A program made the position numbers and the translations under genes. Below are positions 54,583 to 63,900 of a stretch of 64,000 bases of DNA, in pieces. A model generated the notes under the pieces. That model did not search any database and was not told the origin of the DNA. It was given only the letters and a program-made list of their open reading frames with translations. Origin of the DNA: Pseudomonas sp. SCA2728.1_7 (lineage in GTDB: Bacteria > Pseudomonadota > Gammaproteobacteria > Pseudomonadales > Pseudomonadaceae); assembly GCF_018138145.1 (NCBI RefSeq), contig NZ_CP073104.1:2480001-2544000 (forward strand). Reading direction: 5' to 3'. The first letter of the stretch is position 1. Every line of letters begins with the position of its first letter.

Positions 54583-54948
54583 CTACACACCAATCGCGGT
54601 TTTGCTGTAGGACTCGCGATCCATATCGACCAGTTCGACACACAGCTGCACTTCGACGCCGGCCGGCCATTCGCACAGGTCCTGCAGGACCGCCAACAGG
54701 CTTTCTGACAACTGCTTCTTGATCTGCGGCGAACGCCCGCTGAGCAGCGCCAGCTTCACATAGACGAAGGCGCGCTCGGCCATGGCGGTGCCGACCTTGA
54801 AAGTCTCGACTTTAATCGCACGGCTTTTGATATCGAACTCCGCCGCGAACTGACCGGAGCCCACCAGGGTATTGTTGAGGCGGATCAACGCGACGTCGGC
54901 GTTCAACTGCGGCAGGTTGGCGGTGTATTCCATGTGCAGGTGTGGCAT
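54583..54948 (-). CDS. 5-carboxymethyl-2-hydroxymuconate isomerase-like tautomerase
   Basis: A 121-residue HpaF-like protein of the tautomerase superfamily, in which the proline after Met is the catalytic base (MPHLHMEYTANL). It would isomerise a hydroxymuconate from aromatic breakdown, but no other hpa genes are present here. GGGGA lies seven bases before the ATG. Confidence 0.9.
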   Translation of the reverse strand: MPHLHMEYTANLPQLNADVALIRLNNTLVGSGQFAAEFDIKSRAIKVETFKVGTAMAERAFVYVKLALLSGRSPQIKKQLSESLLAVLQDLCEWPAGVEVQLCVELVDMDRESYSKTAIGV

Positions 54949-55024
54949 TGCAGATCCCCGATGAGTTGGCAGAAAGGTCGTACATATAGCACAGCTCTGT
55001 CCAACCCTCCCGGTGACTTTCCAA

Positions 55025-55113
55025 TGTGGGAGCGAGCTTGCTCGCGAATGCGGTCGTTCAGCGACACTTAAGGTGCCTGATACACCGCTTTCGCGAGCAA
55101 GCTCGCTCCCACA
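55025..55113. repeat. REPIN, type B (89 bp)
   Basis: Arms TGTGGGAGCGAGCTTGCTC and GAGCAAGCTCGCTCCCACA, upstream of the tautomerase gene and just after the LysR stop. Confidence 0.95.
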
Positions 55114-55129
55114 GGGTATGTGATGCTCA

Positions 55130-56050
55130 TCAGGCTGCGGTCAATGGCCGTTCGCTCATGAATTGCTCCAGCCGCGAACGCAACCAGCGCTCGGCCGGAT
55201 CGCTGTCCACATGGCTAAGCCAGACCATCGACAAATCCAGCGTCGGTGTCTTGAACGGAAAGGGTTCCTTGAACAGCAGCCCCGAAGTGGCCATGGCCGC
55301 CGCCGTGTAATCCGGCAGGCTGGCAATCAGGTCGGTGCCGGCCAGCAGCGCCGGCAACGCACTGTATTGCGGCACCGACAGCACCACCTGACGAGTGCGA
55401 CCGAGCTCCGCCAGCCACTCATCAGCGAAACCACTGACATTGGCCGTGTGCGAAACCAGTACGTGCGGGCGCGCGCAATATTCATCCAGCGTCAGCGGCG
55501 TATCACTGGCGTCGGCGCGCAGGATGCTCGGCTGAATGTGCCGCAGCAGTTTGCGCTTGGCATTGGCCGGCAGGCCTCGGGTCTGGCTGATGCCGACCGT
55601 GATGTCGCCCGCCGCGAGCAGATCGGGAATGCGCCAGTAATCGACGTGTTGCACCACGAACACCACGTTCGGCGCTTCCTGGCGCAACGCGCGCAACAGC
55701 GGCGGCAGCAGACCGAACTCGACGTCATCGGACAGGCCGATGCGAAAAGTCATGGTGCTGACGGCCGGGTCGAAATCACGGGTCAGACTCAACGCGACCG
55801 ACAGCGAATCCAGCGCAGGCTTGAGATGGCGAAAAATATCTTCGGCGCGGGCGGTCGGCTCCATGCGGTGGCCGACGCGGATAAACAGCGGATCGTTGAG
55901 CATCGTGCGCAAGCGATTGAGCGCCGAACTGATGGTTGGCTGGCCGAGAAACAGCTTCTCGGCCGCGCGGGTCACGTTGCGCTCGAGCATCAAGGTCTCG
56001 AACACCACCATCAGGTTGATGTCGGCCTTGCGAAGTTCATTGCGGTTCAT
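55130..56050 (-). CDS. LysR-family transcriptional regulator
   Basis: A 306-residue LysR protein. NVTRAAEKLFLGQPTISSAL (about 25-44) is the helix-turn-helix, and LRKADINLMVVFETLMLERN marks the same NodD/LeuO-like branch as the gene at 53644, though the two are not close copies. No divergent partner lies next to it. It lies 87 bases upstream of the stop of the large membrane protein gene. Confidence 0.88.
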   Translation of the reverse strand: MNRNELRKADINLMVVFETLMLERNVTRAAEKLFLGQPTISSALNRLRTMLNDPLFIRVGHRMEPTARAEDIFRHLKPALDSLSVALSLTRDFDPAVSTMTFRIGLSDDVEFGLLPPLLRALRQEAPNVVFVVQHVDYWRIPDLLAAGDITVGISQTRGLPANAKRKLLRHIQPSILRADASDTPLTLDEYCARPHVLVSHTANVSGFADEWLAELGRTRQVVLSVPQYSALPALLAGTDLIASLPDYTAAAMATSGLLFKEPFPFKTPTLDLSMVWLSHVDSDPAERWLRSRLEQFMSERPLTAA

Positions 56051-56137
56051 CCATTGCCCCCTGCCCCCCGGAATACCGGCAGTGTAGAAAGGCCTTGGGG
56101 CTGGCGTCCATCAACCTTTGCAGCGCCGAGCGAGGTC

Positions 56138-58234
56138 TTAGCGAACGGTCAGCGATTTCAACCCCAACCCCATCACTCGCGCATCATCGTTCAAGCCCAG
56201 ATTTCGCGGGCTGGTGGCGTCAGGCAAATGCACCTGGATACTCAACACCCGGCCATCGACCAGTGTTTCGCGCACGGCCGCATCGAGCGGGATTTCCAAC
56301 AGATTGCCCTCAACCTGCGTCAACCGCGTCGACAAGACTTCAACGCCATTGATGCTGACGATGACCCGTTGCGTCAACTTGGGCGGCATGACGAACGCCA
56401 GAACATCGATCACAATCGAAGAGGCTTGTGGCGCAACCCGCAGCGCAATTTCCGCGTCCTGCCCTTCACTCCAGGTACCCCAGGTTTCCGGAGCGGCCCA
56501 ACCTTTGACCAACTGTCGGCTCTTGCGATTGAACGCTTGCACCCGTCCCGGCTGGCTCAAGGGAACAGCTGACATTGAGCGCCCCTCATCAACCATCGCC
56601 AGACATTGATCACAGCGTTTCCAGCCTGGTGCCAGTACGACAAAGTCGTCGACTCTGGTCAGCAGGTCGGTATCGCTGTGAACGTTCCTGATGGCCAGGT
56701 CCAGCGAATCATCGTCGAGGATGTACAGCGAATCGGCCTCGTATTGCCCCGAACTCAGCCGGCGTTGCGCGTCACGTTGAGCGATGTCTAGCGCCTTGGG
56801 GCTCATGCGCCCCATATAAACAGCATCGGTCTTCATGCCATGAACGGCAGCAAAGTCGGCAATGACTTGCCACTGGTCCGCCTGATTTTTGGGGATCAAT
56901 GCACGGATGTTCTTGTAGTGCGCCGCCGCGCTGCTCCAGAACGGATCGTGCATGGGGCTTGCCCAGGTCGAAGTTTGCGTAACCATTTTTGCCGCTCTCA
57001 AGCCCGCCCAGGCAATGCGGGTATCGATGACTTGGGCCGTCAGCGCCACTGCCAGCAGCCCCATGGCGATCTGCGGTCGATAGCCACGCACCACCAGAAA
57101 CGTAATCAGCAAAACGATGGCGTAGAACACCGGCCAGAACATACGGCCCGAGGCGCGGAAGATGCTTGCCAGTCCCTCGACCGTCTTCGGTAGCGGATAA
57201 CTGAACGTCTGTGTGCCCAGACCAATTTGATTGGACAACGCAAACAGGCTCAGCCCGACCATCGCCAACAGTAGCCATGGCCAACGACTCAGCAACGCCT
57301 TGACGCGAATATTGCCGCGCAACATGGCGAAACCCGCCACCGGCACCAGCAGCAGCACTCCGAGGCCCAGATAGTTGAAACCTTCATAGTCTCCACCGCC
57401 CTTGGCAAAACCTGGCAAGACGAATGACCATCCATCCGCATCGAACAGCGAGACCAGATTCATCCGATACCAACCGAAACCGCCCCCTCCCGCTCCGTCG
57501 ACAATGCTGAAATAACCCGCCTGCCAGCAACACAAGCTGACCAGGGCAAACAGGCTGCCGAACTCGATCAGCCCCTGACGACGGGTCAGCTTGCCGATCA
57601 TGACTTTGGCAAAAAGATCGGCAACCCAGAGCAAAGCCACCATGACCAGCAGATAGGCGTGCACCAGCGCCGTAGCTGCAAGCAACACGCCCCATGCCCG
57701 CCGTCGCCGCGCAAGCGCCGGATGCAGGGCCAGATAGAGGGCAGCGAGGATCAGGAAGTGTCCGGCGAGGGAAAGGTGCCCGCCGGTGCGCAAAAACATC
57801 GGCGGCGAAAACACCAGCAAACCGGTACCCAATAAGCGCAGCACAGGGTTATCGGTAATCAGGCCGAGCAGTTTCCAGGCAAACCAGGCTTGCAAAACAA
57901 AACAGGCCAGCAGCCATAAGCCGAAATATTGGAACGTTTGCGGTAACCAGCCATTAAACGGTTTGAACAGCAGTGCCAACAGCGGATTGGAGTCTGAAAA
58001 AATCACCGCACTGCCCAGCTCCAGCCCATAAGACGGATTGAGTCCGAGCGGAAACGTCCAGGGCGCATGCCGAAAATATAACCAGCCCAGATAGTGCGTC
58101 GCCGGATCACCCTCCTTGAGCCAGGCGATGTTCTGCGGATCCAGCGCTCGCGGTCCGATCACCAGAAAGAACGCCAGCACACCCAACAACAACGGCAGCA
58201 GCGCGAGGGCTGGATGCTTGTTCAATTCCCTCAT
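56138..58234 (-). CDS. Large polytopic membrane protein, probable GT-C-like glycosyltransferase (DUF6311-like)
   Basis: A 698-residue protein. About 11-13 membrane helices fill residues 10-410, with a long first periplasmic loop holding GDPATHYLGWLYFRHAPW, which fits the acidic lipid-sugar site of GT-C enzymes. A soluble C-terminal domain (about 430-698) ends in beta-sandwich-like sequence (VIDVLAFVMPPKLTQRVIVSINGVEV). It lies at the end of an operon with GtrB-, methyltransferase- and GtrA-type genes, the place usually held by the type-specific glucosyltransferase. Its ATG overlaps the GtrA stop (ATGA). The glycosyltransferase role is inferred. Confidence 0.75.
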   Translation of the reverse strand: MRELNKHPALALLPLLLGVLAFFLVIGPRALDPQNIAWLKEGDPATHYLGWLYFRHAPWTFPLGLNPSYGLELGSAVIFSDSNPLLALLFKPFNGWLPQTFQYFGLWLLACFVLQAWFAWKLLGLITDNPVLRLLGTGLLVFSPPMFLRTGGHLSLAGHFLILAALYLALHPALARRRRAWGVLLAATALVHAYLLVMVALLWVADLFAKVMIGKLTRRQGLIEFGSLFALVSLCCWQAGYFSIVDGAGGGGFGWYRMNLVSLFDADGWSFVLPGFAKGGGDYEGFNYLGLGVLLLVPVAGFAMLRGNIRVKALLSRWPWLLLAMVGLSLFALSNQIGLGTQTFSYPLPKTVEGLASIFRASGRMFWPVFYAIVLLITFLVVRGYRPQIAMGLLAVALTAQVIDTRIAWAGLRAAKMVTQTSTWASPMHDPFWSSAAAHYKNIRALIPKNQADQWQVIADFAAVHGMKTDAVYMGRMSPKALDIAQRDAQRRLSSGQYEADSLYILDDDSLDLAIRNVHSDTDLLTRVDDFVVLAPGWKRCDQCLAMVDEGRSMSAVPLSQPGRVQAFNRKSRQLVKGWAAPETWGTWSEGQDAEIALRVAPQASSIVIDVLAFVMPPKLTQRVIVSINGVEVLSTRLTQVEGNLLEIPLDAAVRETLVDGRVLSIQVHLPDATSPRNLGLNDDARVMGLGLKSLTVR

Positions 58235-58617
58235 CGGTACGTCCAGAAGTTATGCAGCAGGAAGGTGAATGCCGGGATCGTCAGCGCCACCGCAGCGATG
58301 CCCAGCAAATAGTGGAAACCCGCTATTTGCGCAGCCCAGGCGACGAACATCGCCAGCCAAAACCCACAGACCGAAACCAGCAGAAAGCGCAGCAGGGTTC
58401 GGCCATGCAATCGGGCCGAGAAGCTCCAGGTGGTGTTGATCACATACGACACGAGCGTCGCCACGGCAAAAGCCACGCCGTTGGCGAGGGGCGGTAGCGG
58501 ACTGATGAAGTTGATGAACAAAATCGCGACCAGTGCATGTAGGGCCGTAACGAACAGCCCGGTCACGGCGAAACGCACACCGCGCTGGATCAGCGCTGAT
58601 TTCTCGGCTGAAGTCAC
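58231..58617 (-). CDS. GtrA-family flippase-like protein
   Basis: A 128-residue protein with four helices (FAVTGLFVTALHALVAILF and VISY-like TLVSYVINTTWSFS are GtrA marks). GtrA proteins are thought to flip bactoprenol-linked sugars across the inner membrane. GTG 58617 overlaps the methyltransferase stop (GTGA), and the stop overlaps the next ATG, so it is coupled on both sides. Confidence 0.9.
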   Translation of the reverse strand: MTSAEKSALIQRGVRFAVTGLFVTALHALVAILFINFISPLPPLANGVAFAVATLVSYVINTTWSFSARLHGRTLLRFLLVSVCGFWLAMFVAWAAQIAGFHYLLGIAAVALTIPAFTFLLHNFWTYR

Positions 58618-59324
58618 GGTTTTTGCGCCAGCACAAAAACGCTCAGACCCGCCAGACGATTCATGCCCATCAACGGTAGCTCCAGGCTGCAAAGTGTCTT
58701 GAGCAGCGTGTTCACCAGGGGATGATGACGCTTGAGCTGCGAACGCGGCGGTTGCGCTTGCGCGCCTTGCGGCAACAAGCGCAACGCCGCCGCAATCGGA
58801 AACACTGCACCGAAATAGTAGGCTCCGCGCTGCACCGTCAAACCGGCATCGTGCGCCAGTGTTTCGAATTGCGCCAACGTGTAGCGGCGCTTGTGCTCGA
58901 GAAAATCATCGTGCCCGCTCCACAAGAACTGGAACGCCGGCACTGTCATCAGAAATCGACTACCCGATGGCACTTTATCAACGTACATCTTGAGCAGACC
59001 GAGGTCGTCATCGACATGCTCAAGCACATCCATCAACAACACCAGATCGGCATCGATGGTTTCGATCCCGCGACGGTAATGCACCGGCTTGCCGGCGGTG
59101 GTCGCGCTGGAGTCGGCGGGATAGCTGATATCCACGCACCACGCTTCCCTTGCATCGGTATGCGTCAGCAAATGGTGGGAGAAAAACCCCGAGCCAGCGC
59201 CGACATCGAGGATCCGTGTGATCGGTGCCGCACCGAGCAACCGTGTGGTGGCTGCGGCTTTCGAGCAGTAATACCAATGCTCGCCGATGCTGTCGCCGAG
59301 AATGTCGGTTTCCTTGAGATCCAT
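58614..59324 (-). CDS. Class I SAM-dependent methyltransferase
   Basis: A 236-residue cytoplasmic methyltransferase. The SAM site is LDVGAGSGFFSHHL (about 39-52) with DVLEHVDD as motif IV/V. LEHKRRYTLAQFETLAHDAG is typical of the sugar/lipid-linked group. Its place between the glycosyltransferase and GtrA genes suggests it methylates the sugar or the carrier-linked product; the target is inferred only. It lies three bases after the GT2 stop. Confidence 0.9.
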   Translation of the reverse strand: MDLKETDILGDSIGEHWYYCSKAAATTRLLGAAPITRILDVGAGSGFFSHHLLTHTDAREAWCVDISYPADSSATTAGKPVHYRRGIETIDADLVLLMDVLEHVDDDLGLLKMYVDKVPSGSRFLMTVPAFQFLWSGHDDFLEHKRRYTLAQFETLAHDAGLTVQRGAYYFGAVFPIAAALRLLPQGAQAQPPRSQLKRHHPLVNTLLKTLCSLELPLMGMNRLAGLSVFVLAQKP

Positions 59325-59327
59325 GTA

Positions 59328-60293
59328 TCAGTCCTTGGGGTCGTAGACGCGACGCACCAGAAAAACCGGCCGGCGTTTGGATTCGATATACGTGCGGCCC
59401 AGGTACTCACCGAGCACCCCGATGCCAATCAATTGCAGGCCGCCGAGAAAGGTCACGGCCACCATCAGCGAGGCGTAACCGGGCATGTCGACCCCGTGGA
59501 TCAACGTACGCACGACAATGAACATGGCGAAGGCAAAGGACACCAGCGACACCAATGCGCCGACATACGTCCAGATCCGCAACGGCTCGGTGCTGAAACT
59601 GGTGATGCCTTCCAGCGCGAAATTCCACAACCGCCAACCATTGAACTTGCTCTGCCCCGCCACGCGCTCCGGGCGTTCGTAATCGACGTGGGTCGTACGA
59701 AAGCCGACCCAGGCGAACAGGCCCTTCATGAAGCGCCGGGATTCGGGCAAGGTCAGCAAGGCGTCGACCACGCAGCGATCCATCAGACGAAAATCGCCGA
59801 CGTTCTCGGGCAAAGGCTGTTCGGCAATCTTGTTGTGCAGGCGATAGAACCAGTGAGCGGACGTCTGCTTGGCCCAGGTGTCGCTGCGACGGCTGATGCG
59901 GTGACCGAGCACCACTTCAAAGCCTTCTCGCCAGCGCTCGATCATCTGCAAAATGACCTCCGGCGGGTCCTGCAAGTCAGCATCGATGGGGACCACGATC
60001 TGTCCGGTGGCGATCTGCAAACCGGCGGACAGCGCCGCTTCTTTGCCGAAGTTACGACTCAGGTCGACGATACGCAGGCGAACATCCTGATGTTGATGTT
60101 CGAGCAGGCGTTCGAGGGTCGCGTCTGTGCTGCCGTCGTTGACGAACACCAGCTCCAGATCGATCAACGCCTGTGCCTGAAAGACTTCATTGATGCGCCG
60201 CAAAAAGGTGTCGAGGCTGTCCTCCTCGTTAAAAACGGGGACCACCAGCGATAACGTCACCTGCCCGGCCTGTTGCGTTCCGTGCTCAGTCAA
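59328..60293 (-). CDS. GT2 bactoprenol glycosyltransferase (GtrB-like)
   Basis: A 321-residue enzyme that would load a sugar onto undecaprenyl phosphate. The GT2 domain has VPVFNEEDSL (18-27), VNDGSTD and the DxD-like DADLQDPPE. Two C-terminal helices (about 235-300) anchor it. The listed start is TTG 60293; GTG 12 codons in is possible. It is the first gene of the operon and is preceded by a 276-bp gap without a visible promoter motif. Confidence 0.9.
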   Translation of the reverse strand: MTEHGTQQAGQVTLSLVVPVFNEEDSLDTFLRRINEVFQAQALIDLELVFVNDGSTDATLERLLEHQHQDVRLRIVDLSRNFGKEAALSAGLQIATGQIVVPIDADLQDPPEVILQMIERWREGFEVVLGHRISRRSDTWAKQTSAHWFYRLHNKIAEQPLPENVGDFRLMDRCVVDALLTLPESRRFMKGLFAWVGFRTTHVDYERPERVAGQSKFNGWRLWNFALEGITSFSTEPLRIWTYVGALVSLVSFAFAMFIVVRTLIHGVDMPGYASLMVAVTFLGGLQLIGIGVLGEYLGRTYIESKRRPVFLVRRVYDPKD

Positions 60294-60569
60294 AGGAGTG
60301 CTCTTCTTATAGTGTTTGTCGGTCGCCGAACGATATTCGACGCCATGAGCCGTCCCGTATTAAGCAGGAGCGTCGACGGCGTTGCAAGGTGCAGACGGCG
60401 TCATATTGGCCAATCCAGAGGCCTATCCACACGCTCTGGCCCGCGCCCTTCAGAAACATCCGCGAACGATTGGAAACAAATGTCCGATAGCCAAAAAAAC
60501 CGTCTGCGCTAGGCTTGCGAGCATGCGCCACACAGGCTGTCGCACAATGAATCGCATGGAGCGAACTGA

Positions 60570-60761
60570 ATGTATTTCGAGATTTACAGGCAATCCAGAG
60601 GCACCCCGAGCACTGGCAAAGGGCAATGGCGCTGGAGACTGAGAGCGGGTAACCACGAGACCATCGCCAGTGGCGAGTCTTATGTGAACAAGACGGACTG
60701 TTTGCATGTGATCGGGTTGATCAAGGCTGTGCAGGGAGAGACGCCGGTCAAGGAGATTTAG
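60570..60761 (+). CDS. YegP/DUF1508-type small protein
   Basis: A 63-residue protein forming one DUF1508 unit: YFEIYRQSRGTPSTGKGQWRWRLRAGNHETIASGESYVNK. The family has unknown function; E. coli YegP holds two units. GGAGCG lies before the ATG. A strong terminator follows, so it is expressed as its own short transcript. Confidence 0.85.
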   Translation: MYFEIYRQSRGTPSTGKGQWRWRLRAGNHETIASGESYVNKTDCLHVIGLIKAVQGETPVKEI

Positions 60762-60790
60762 TCGCTCTGCACGACCCTGCGAAAATGGAA

Positions 60791-60824
60791 AAGCCCCACA
60801 GTTCAGAGACTGTGAGGCTTTTTT
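60791..60824 (+). terminator. Rho-independent terminator
   Basis: AAGCCCCACAGT and ACTGTGAGGCTT pair with one mismatch around a six-base loop; six T follow. It ends the short YegP-type transcript. Confidence 0.92.
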
Positions 60825-60909
60825 CGGGCCGGTATCGAACAAGCTAGGGCACTTTGCGCGACTGCGTGAAAAACCTGAAAGAGACCCGCCTGCAATGCAG
60901 GCTCGTTGT

Positions 60910-63900
60910 TCAGTCCGCCAGCCAGGCGTTTCGCCACGCCAACAGATGTTCGTCCTTGAGCATCCAGTGATCGAGGACAACGCTGCGCAGGGCCTCTCCA
61001 GCCTTGGCGCTGGCATCGGCGTCAGCAAGATGCTCGCGAATAGCGGCAATCCAGTCTTGCGAACGGTTCCTGACCCTCGTCACCGGGAAATCACCCTGAT
61101 AACAAACGATATCCGAGCAGATCACGGGGAAACCACAGGCGCCATATTCCAACAAGCGCAAATTGCTTTTGCAGGCGTTGAAAAAGTTGTCTTTCAGCGG
61201 TGCCAAAGCCAGGTCCAGGTTCAGGCCGGCCAGTCTTTGCGGGTATTTTTCGATACTCACCCCTCTATGGAACTCATGGACATAGGGGCGCAGTGCTGGT
61301 GGGCACATGCCCATGAACACCCATTCAACTTCCCCTTCCAGCGCACGAACCACTTCGGCGATGACTTGCAGGTCGGCGCTGTGACTCGAGCCGCCGGCCC
61401 AGCCAACCCGAGGCTTGCGGCCTTGCTGGCGCTGGCTGGTCAGGTCGCTCCACCAATGGCTCGGCAGACGGTTTTCCATCACCCGGATATCGGCGCTGAA
61501 CCCCTTCAGCGCAGTGGCCAGCGGCTCGGTCGACACCACCAAGCGATCGCACAGCCCTACCGCTTTCTTCAAGCGTTTGGTGATGTCTTTGGGCAGCAAT
61601 TCGTGGTTCAAGTTGCCAGCGGGCACGTCAAGAATATAGTCATCCAGCTCGTAAACCTTGAACGCCCTGGAGAATGCCTTGGTGTCCTGCATGTACTCCA
61701 GATGAGGCGTTGTGTGCTGCCCCTGAAAAATGATCGTGTCCGGCGCAATGCGCTCCAGTTCCGTCGGTTGCAATCCCTCGTCGCTTACCGTTCCGCCGAT
61801 CAGCTGCGCGGCTTTCAGAGCAGCGAAAGGCTGACGCACGCGGTAGTGTCCGCTGCCGAAAGAGTCGAGGGGGTGACACAGCACGTGAGGCAACTCACGA
61901 CGGGCAAACGGGTGCCAGTCAGTATCGGTGCGGTATTTGGAGGAGAAGCCACTGCCCTCCAGGGTCAGGTTGCGATTGTAGGCCGGATCGTTGGCGATTT
62001 GCGCAAGCCAACGCTGGTACATCACCGACTGTTCGCCCTTGAACCGTTTGCGCTTGGCTTGCTCCTTGGTCGTGTCGATGTTGGTCTGGCTCACACTGGC
62101 TTCGTGAACGAGCAGCGCATAAGGCGTCCAGACAATCAGCCGTCCAGCCAGGCCGACTTTCAGGCACAGATCCACATCGTTAAAGGAAACGGCCAGGCCG
62201 ACCTCGTCCATTCCACCCACTTGCTGGTACAGCTCGGTGCTGATCATCAGGCAGGCGGCGGTGACCGCGCTGTAGTTCTGATCAAGATGCAAGCGGTGAA
62301 GGTAGCCGTTGGACTGCATTGAATCGCCGATAAACGGGTGGTCTGCAACGCCGCGCAACCCGAGTACCACGCCTGCATGCTGAACAGTCCCGTCGAGGAA
62401 TAACAGCTTGGCGCCCACTATCCCCACTTCTGGCCGCTGGGCGTGATGCAGTAGCGCACCAAGCCAGTCGCCATCGATGATCGCCGTGTCATTGTTGAGC
62501 AGCACCAGGTAATCGCCGCGGGCATGGCTGGCGGCAAAATTATTGATCGCCGAATAGTTGAACGGGTGCGGATAACGCAGGATGCGCACCTTGGGGTCGT
62601 TCAACAGCTCCATACCGTTGAACCAGTCCCGGGCTTCGTCGGTTTCGCTGTTGTTGTCGACGATGATCAGTTCGTAATTCGTATAGCTGGTTTTCTCCAT
62701 GATGCTTTCGATGCAGCGCAGCAGCATCGGCAGGCAGTCCTTGGTGGGAATAAGGATCGAGACCAGCGGCTGCTCCACATGTCGGTAGACCACACGGTTA
62801 GCCATTGGCAAAGGTCCGGCCTGCAGTTCATGAGCCACGCCCAGGCGCTGCAAGTGCGCCCCGACGATGGCTGCCGAGTTCGCGATGACTTGGGGTTCAC
62901 CGAGCCACTGGGGGAAATTGATGGCCTGATGCACCAGCACATCCGCGAGGTGCCCGACAGTACCCAGACCGTGAGTTTCAATCAGCCGAAAAAGCAAATC
63001 GTGGGGCGCCAGTTCGCTGAAGGCAGGATCAAAGCCGTCAGCAGACAGCGCGGCCTCGCGACTGAAGGACAATGCGCGGCCGACATACGGATAACTGCGC
63101 AACATATCCAGATTCAAATCCGGCTTGAATACCGGACCCTGGCAGCCTTCCGCGGTCAGTGAGTCTTCATCGCTGTAGCAAGCGCTGACACCGGGATTCA
63201 GTGCAATGCCTTCGGCGAGCAAAAGCAGCGCGTGGGGATCAAGTTCGTCTCCGGCCCGTAACAGGTACCACCAGTCAACCTCGATCTCCTGCAACAGCTC
63301 ATTGAGCTGGCTCGGCCAGGATTCAGCCAGCGGTAGCCAGACCAGATTGGCCGCCGGTGTCACACCAACAGGTTCGGCGTTGGAGAGCACCACGATGGCC
63401 GCCGCCTGATAAAGCTGACGATCGATGCTTGCCAGGCTGGAACGCAACAGTCCGATGTCACCCGCAGTGTCGGTCAACACCAACAACACGTCCGGTTGCC
63501 GTGGCCAGCTCGCCAGTCGCGCGGGTAAACCTTCGACCTCGACAGCAGCCAGTTGCCGACTCGCCAGCCAGCGCTGATAAAGGTCGAGATTGCGCTGCTG
63601 ACGGCCAACATTCGCCAGAACACCGAAAAATCGCACCAGGGTGTGTGCGAGGGTGCCGTCGAGCTGGCCGCTTTCCGCTTCGAAATCGTTGCCCGTGAGT
63701 TGCATCCGCTCCAGTGGGGCAAACACTTCAGTGCGCGCAAAGAACATGGTGCCGGCAAAATAATCCGCTTCGTTGATGCCTTGCGGATCAATGCCGCCAC
63801 GCTCGGCCAGAGTGACCAGCAAGGCGCGATTGCTTTCGCTGAGGGATCGGGTGACTGGCAGCAGGTATCGCTGGGGACCCAGCATTGGAACGTGCACCGG

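Noticed and set aside
1450..55113. Regularly recurring short inverted repeats considered as CRISPR
   Set aside because: They are scattered one by one in gaps over 54 kb, are inverted pairs and not direct repeats with spacers, and no cas gene is present.
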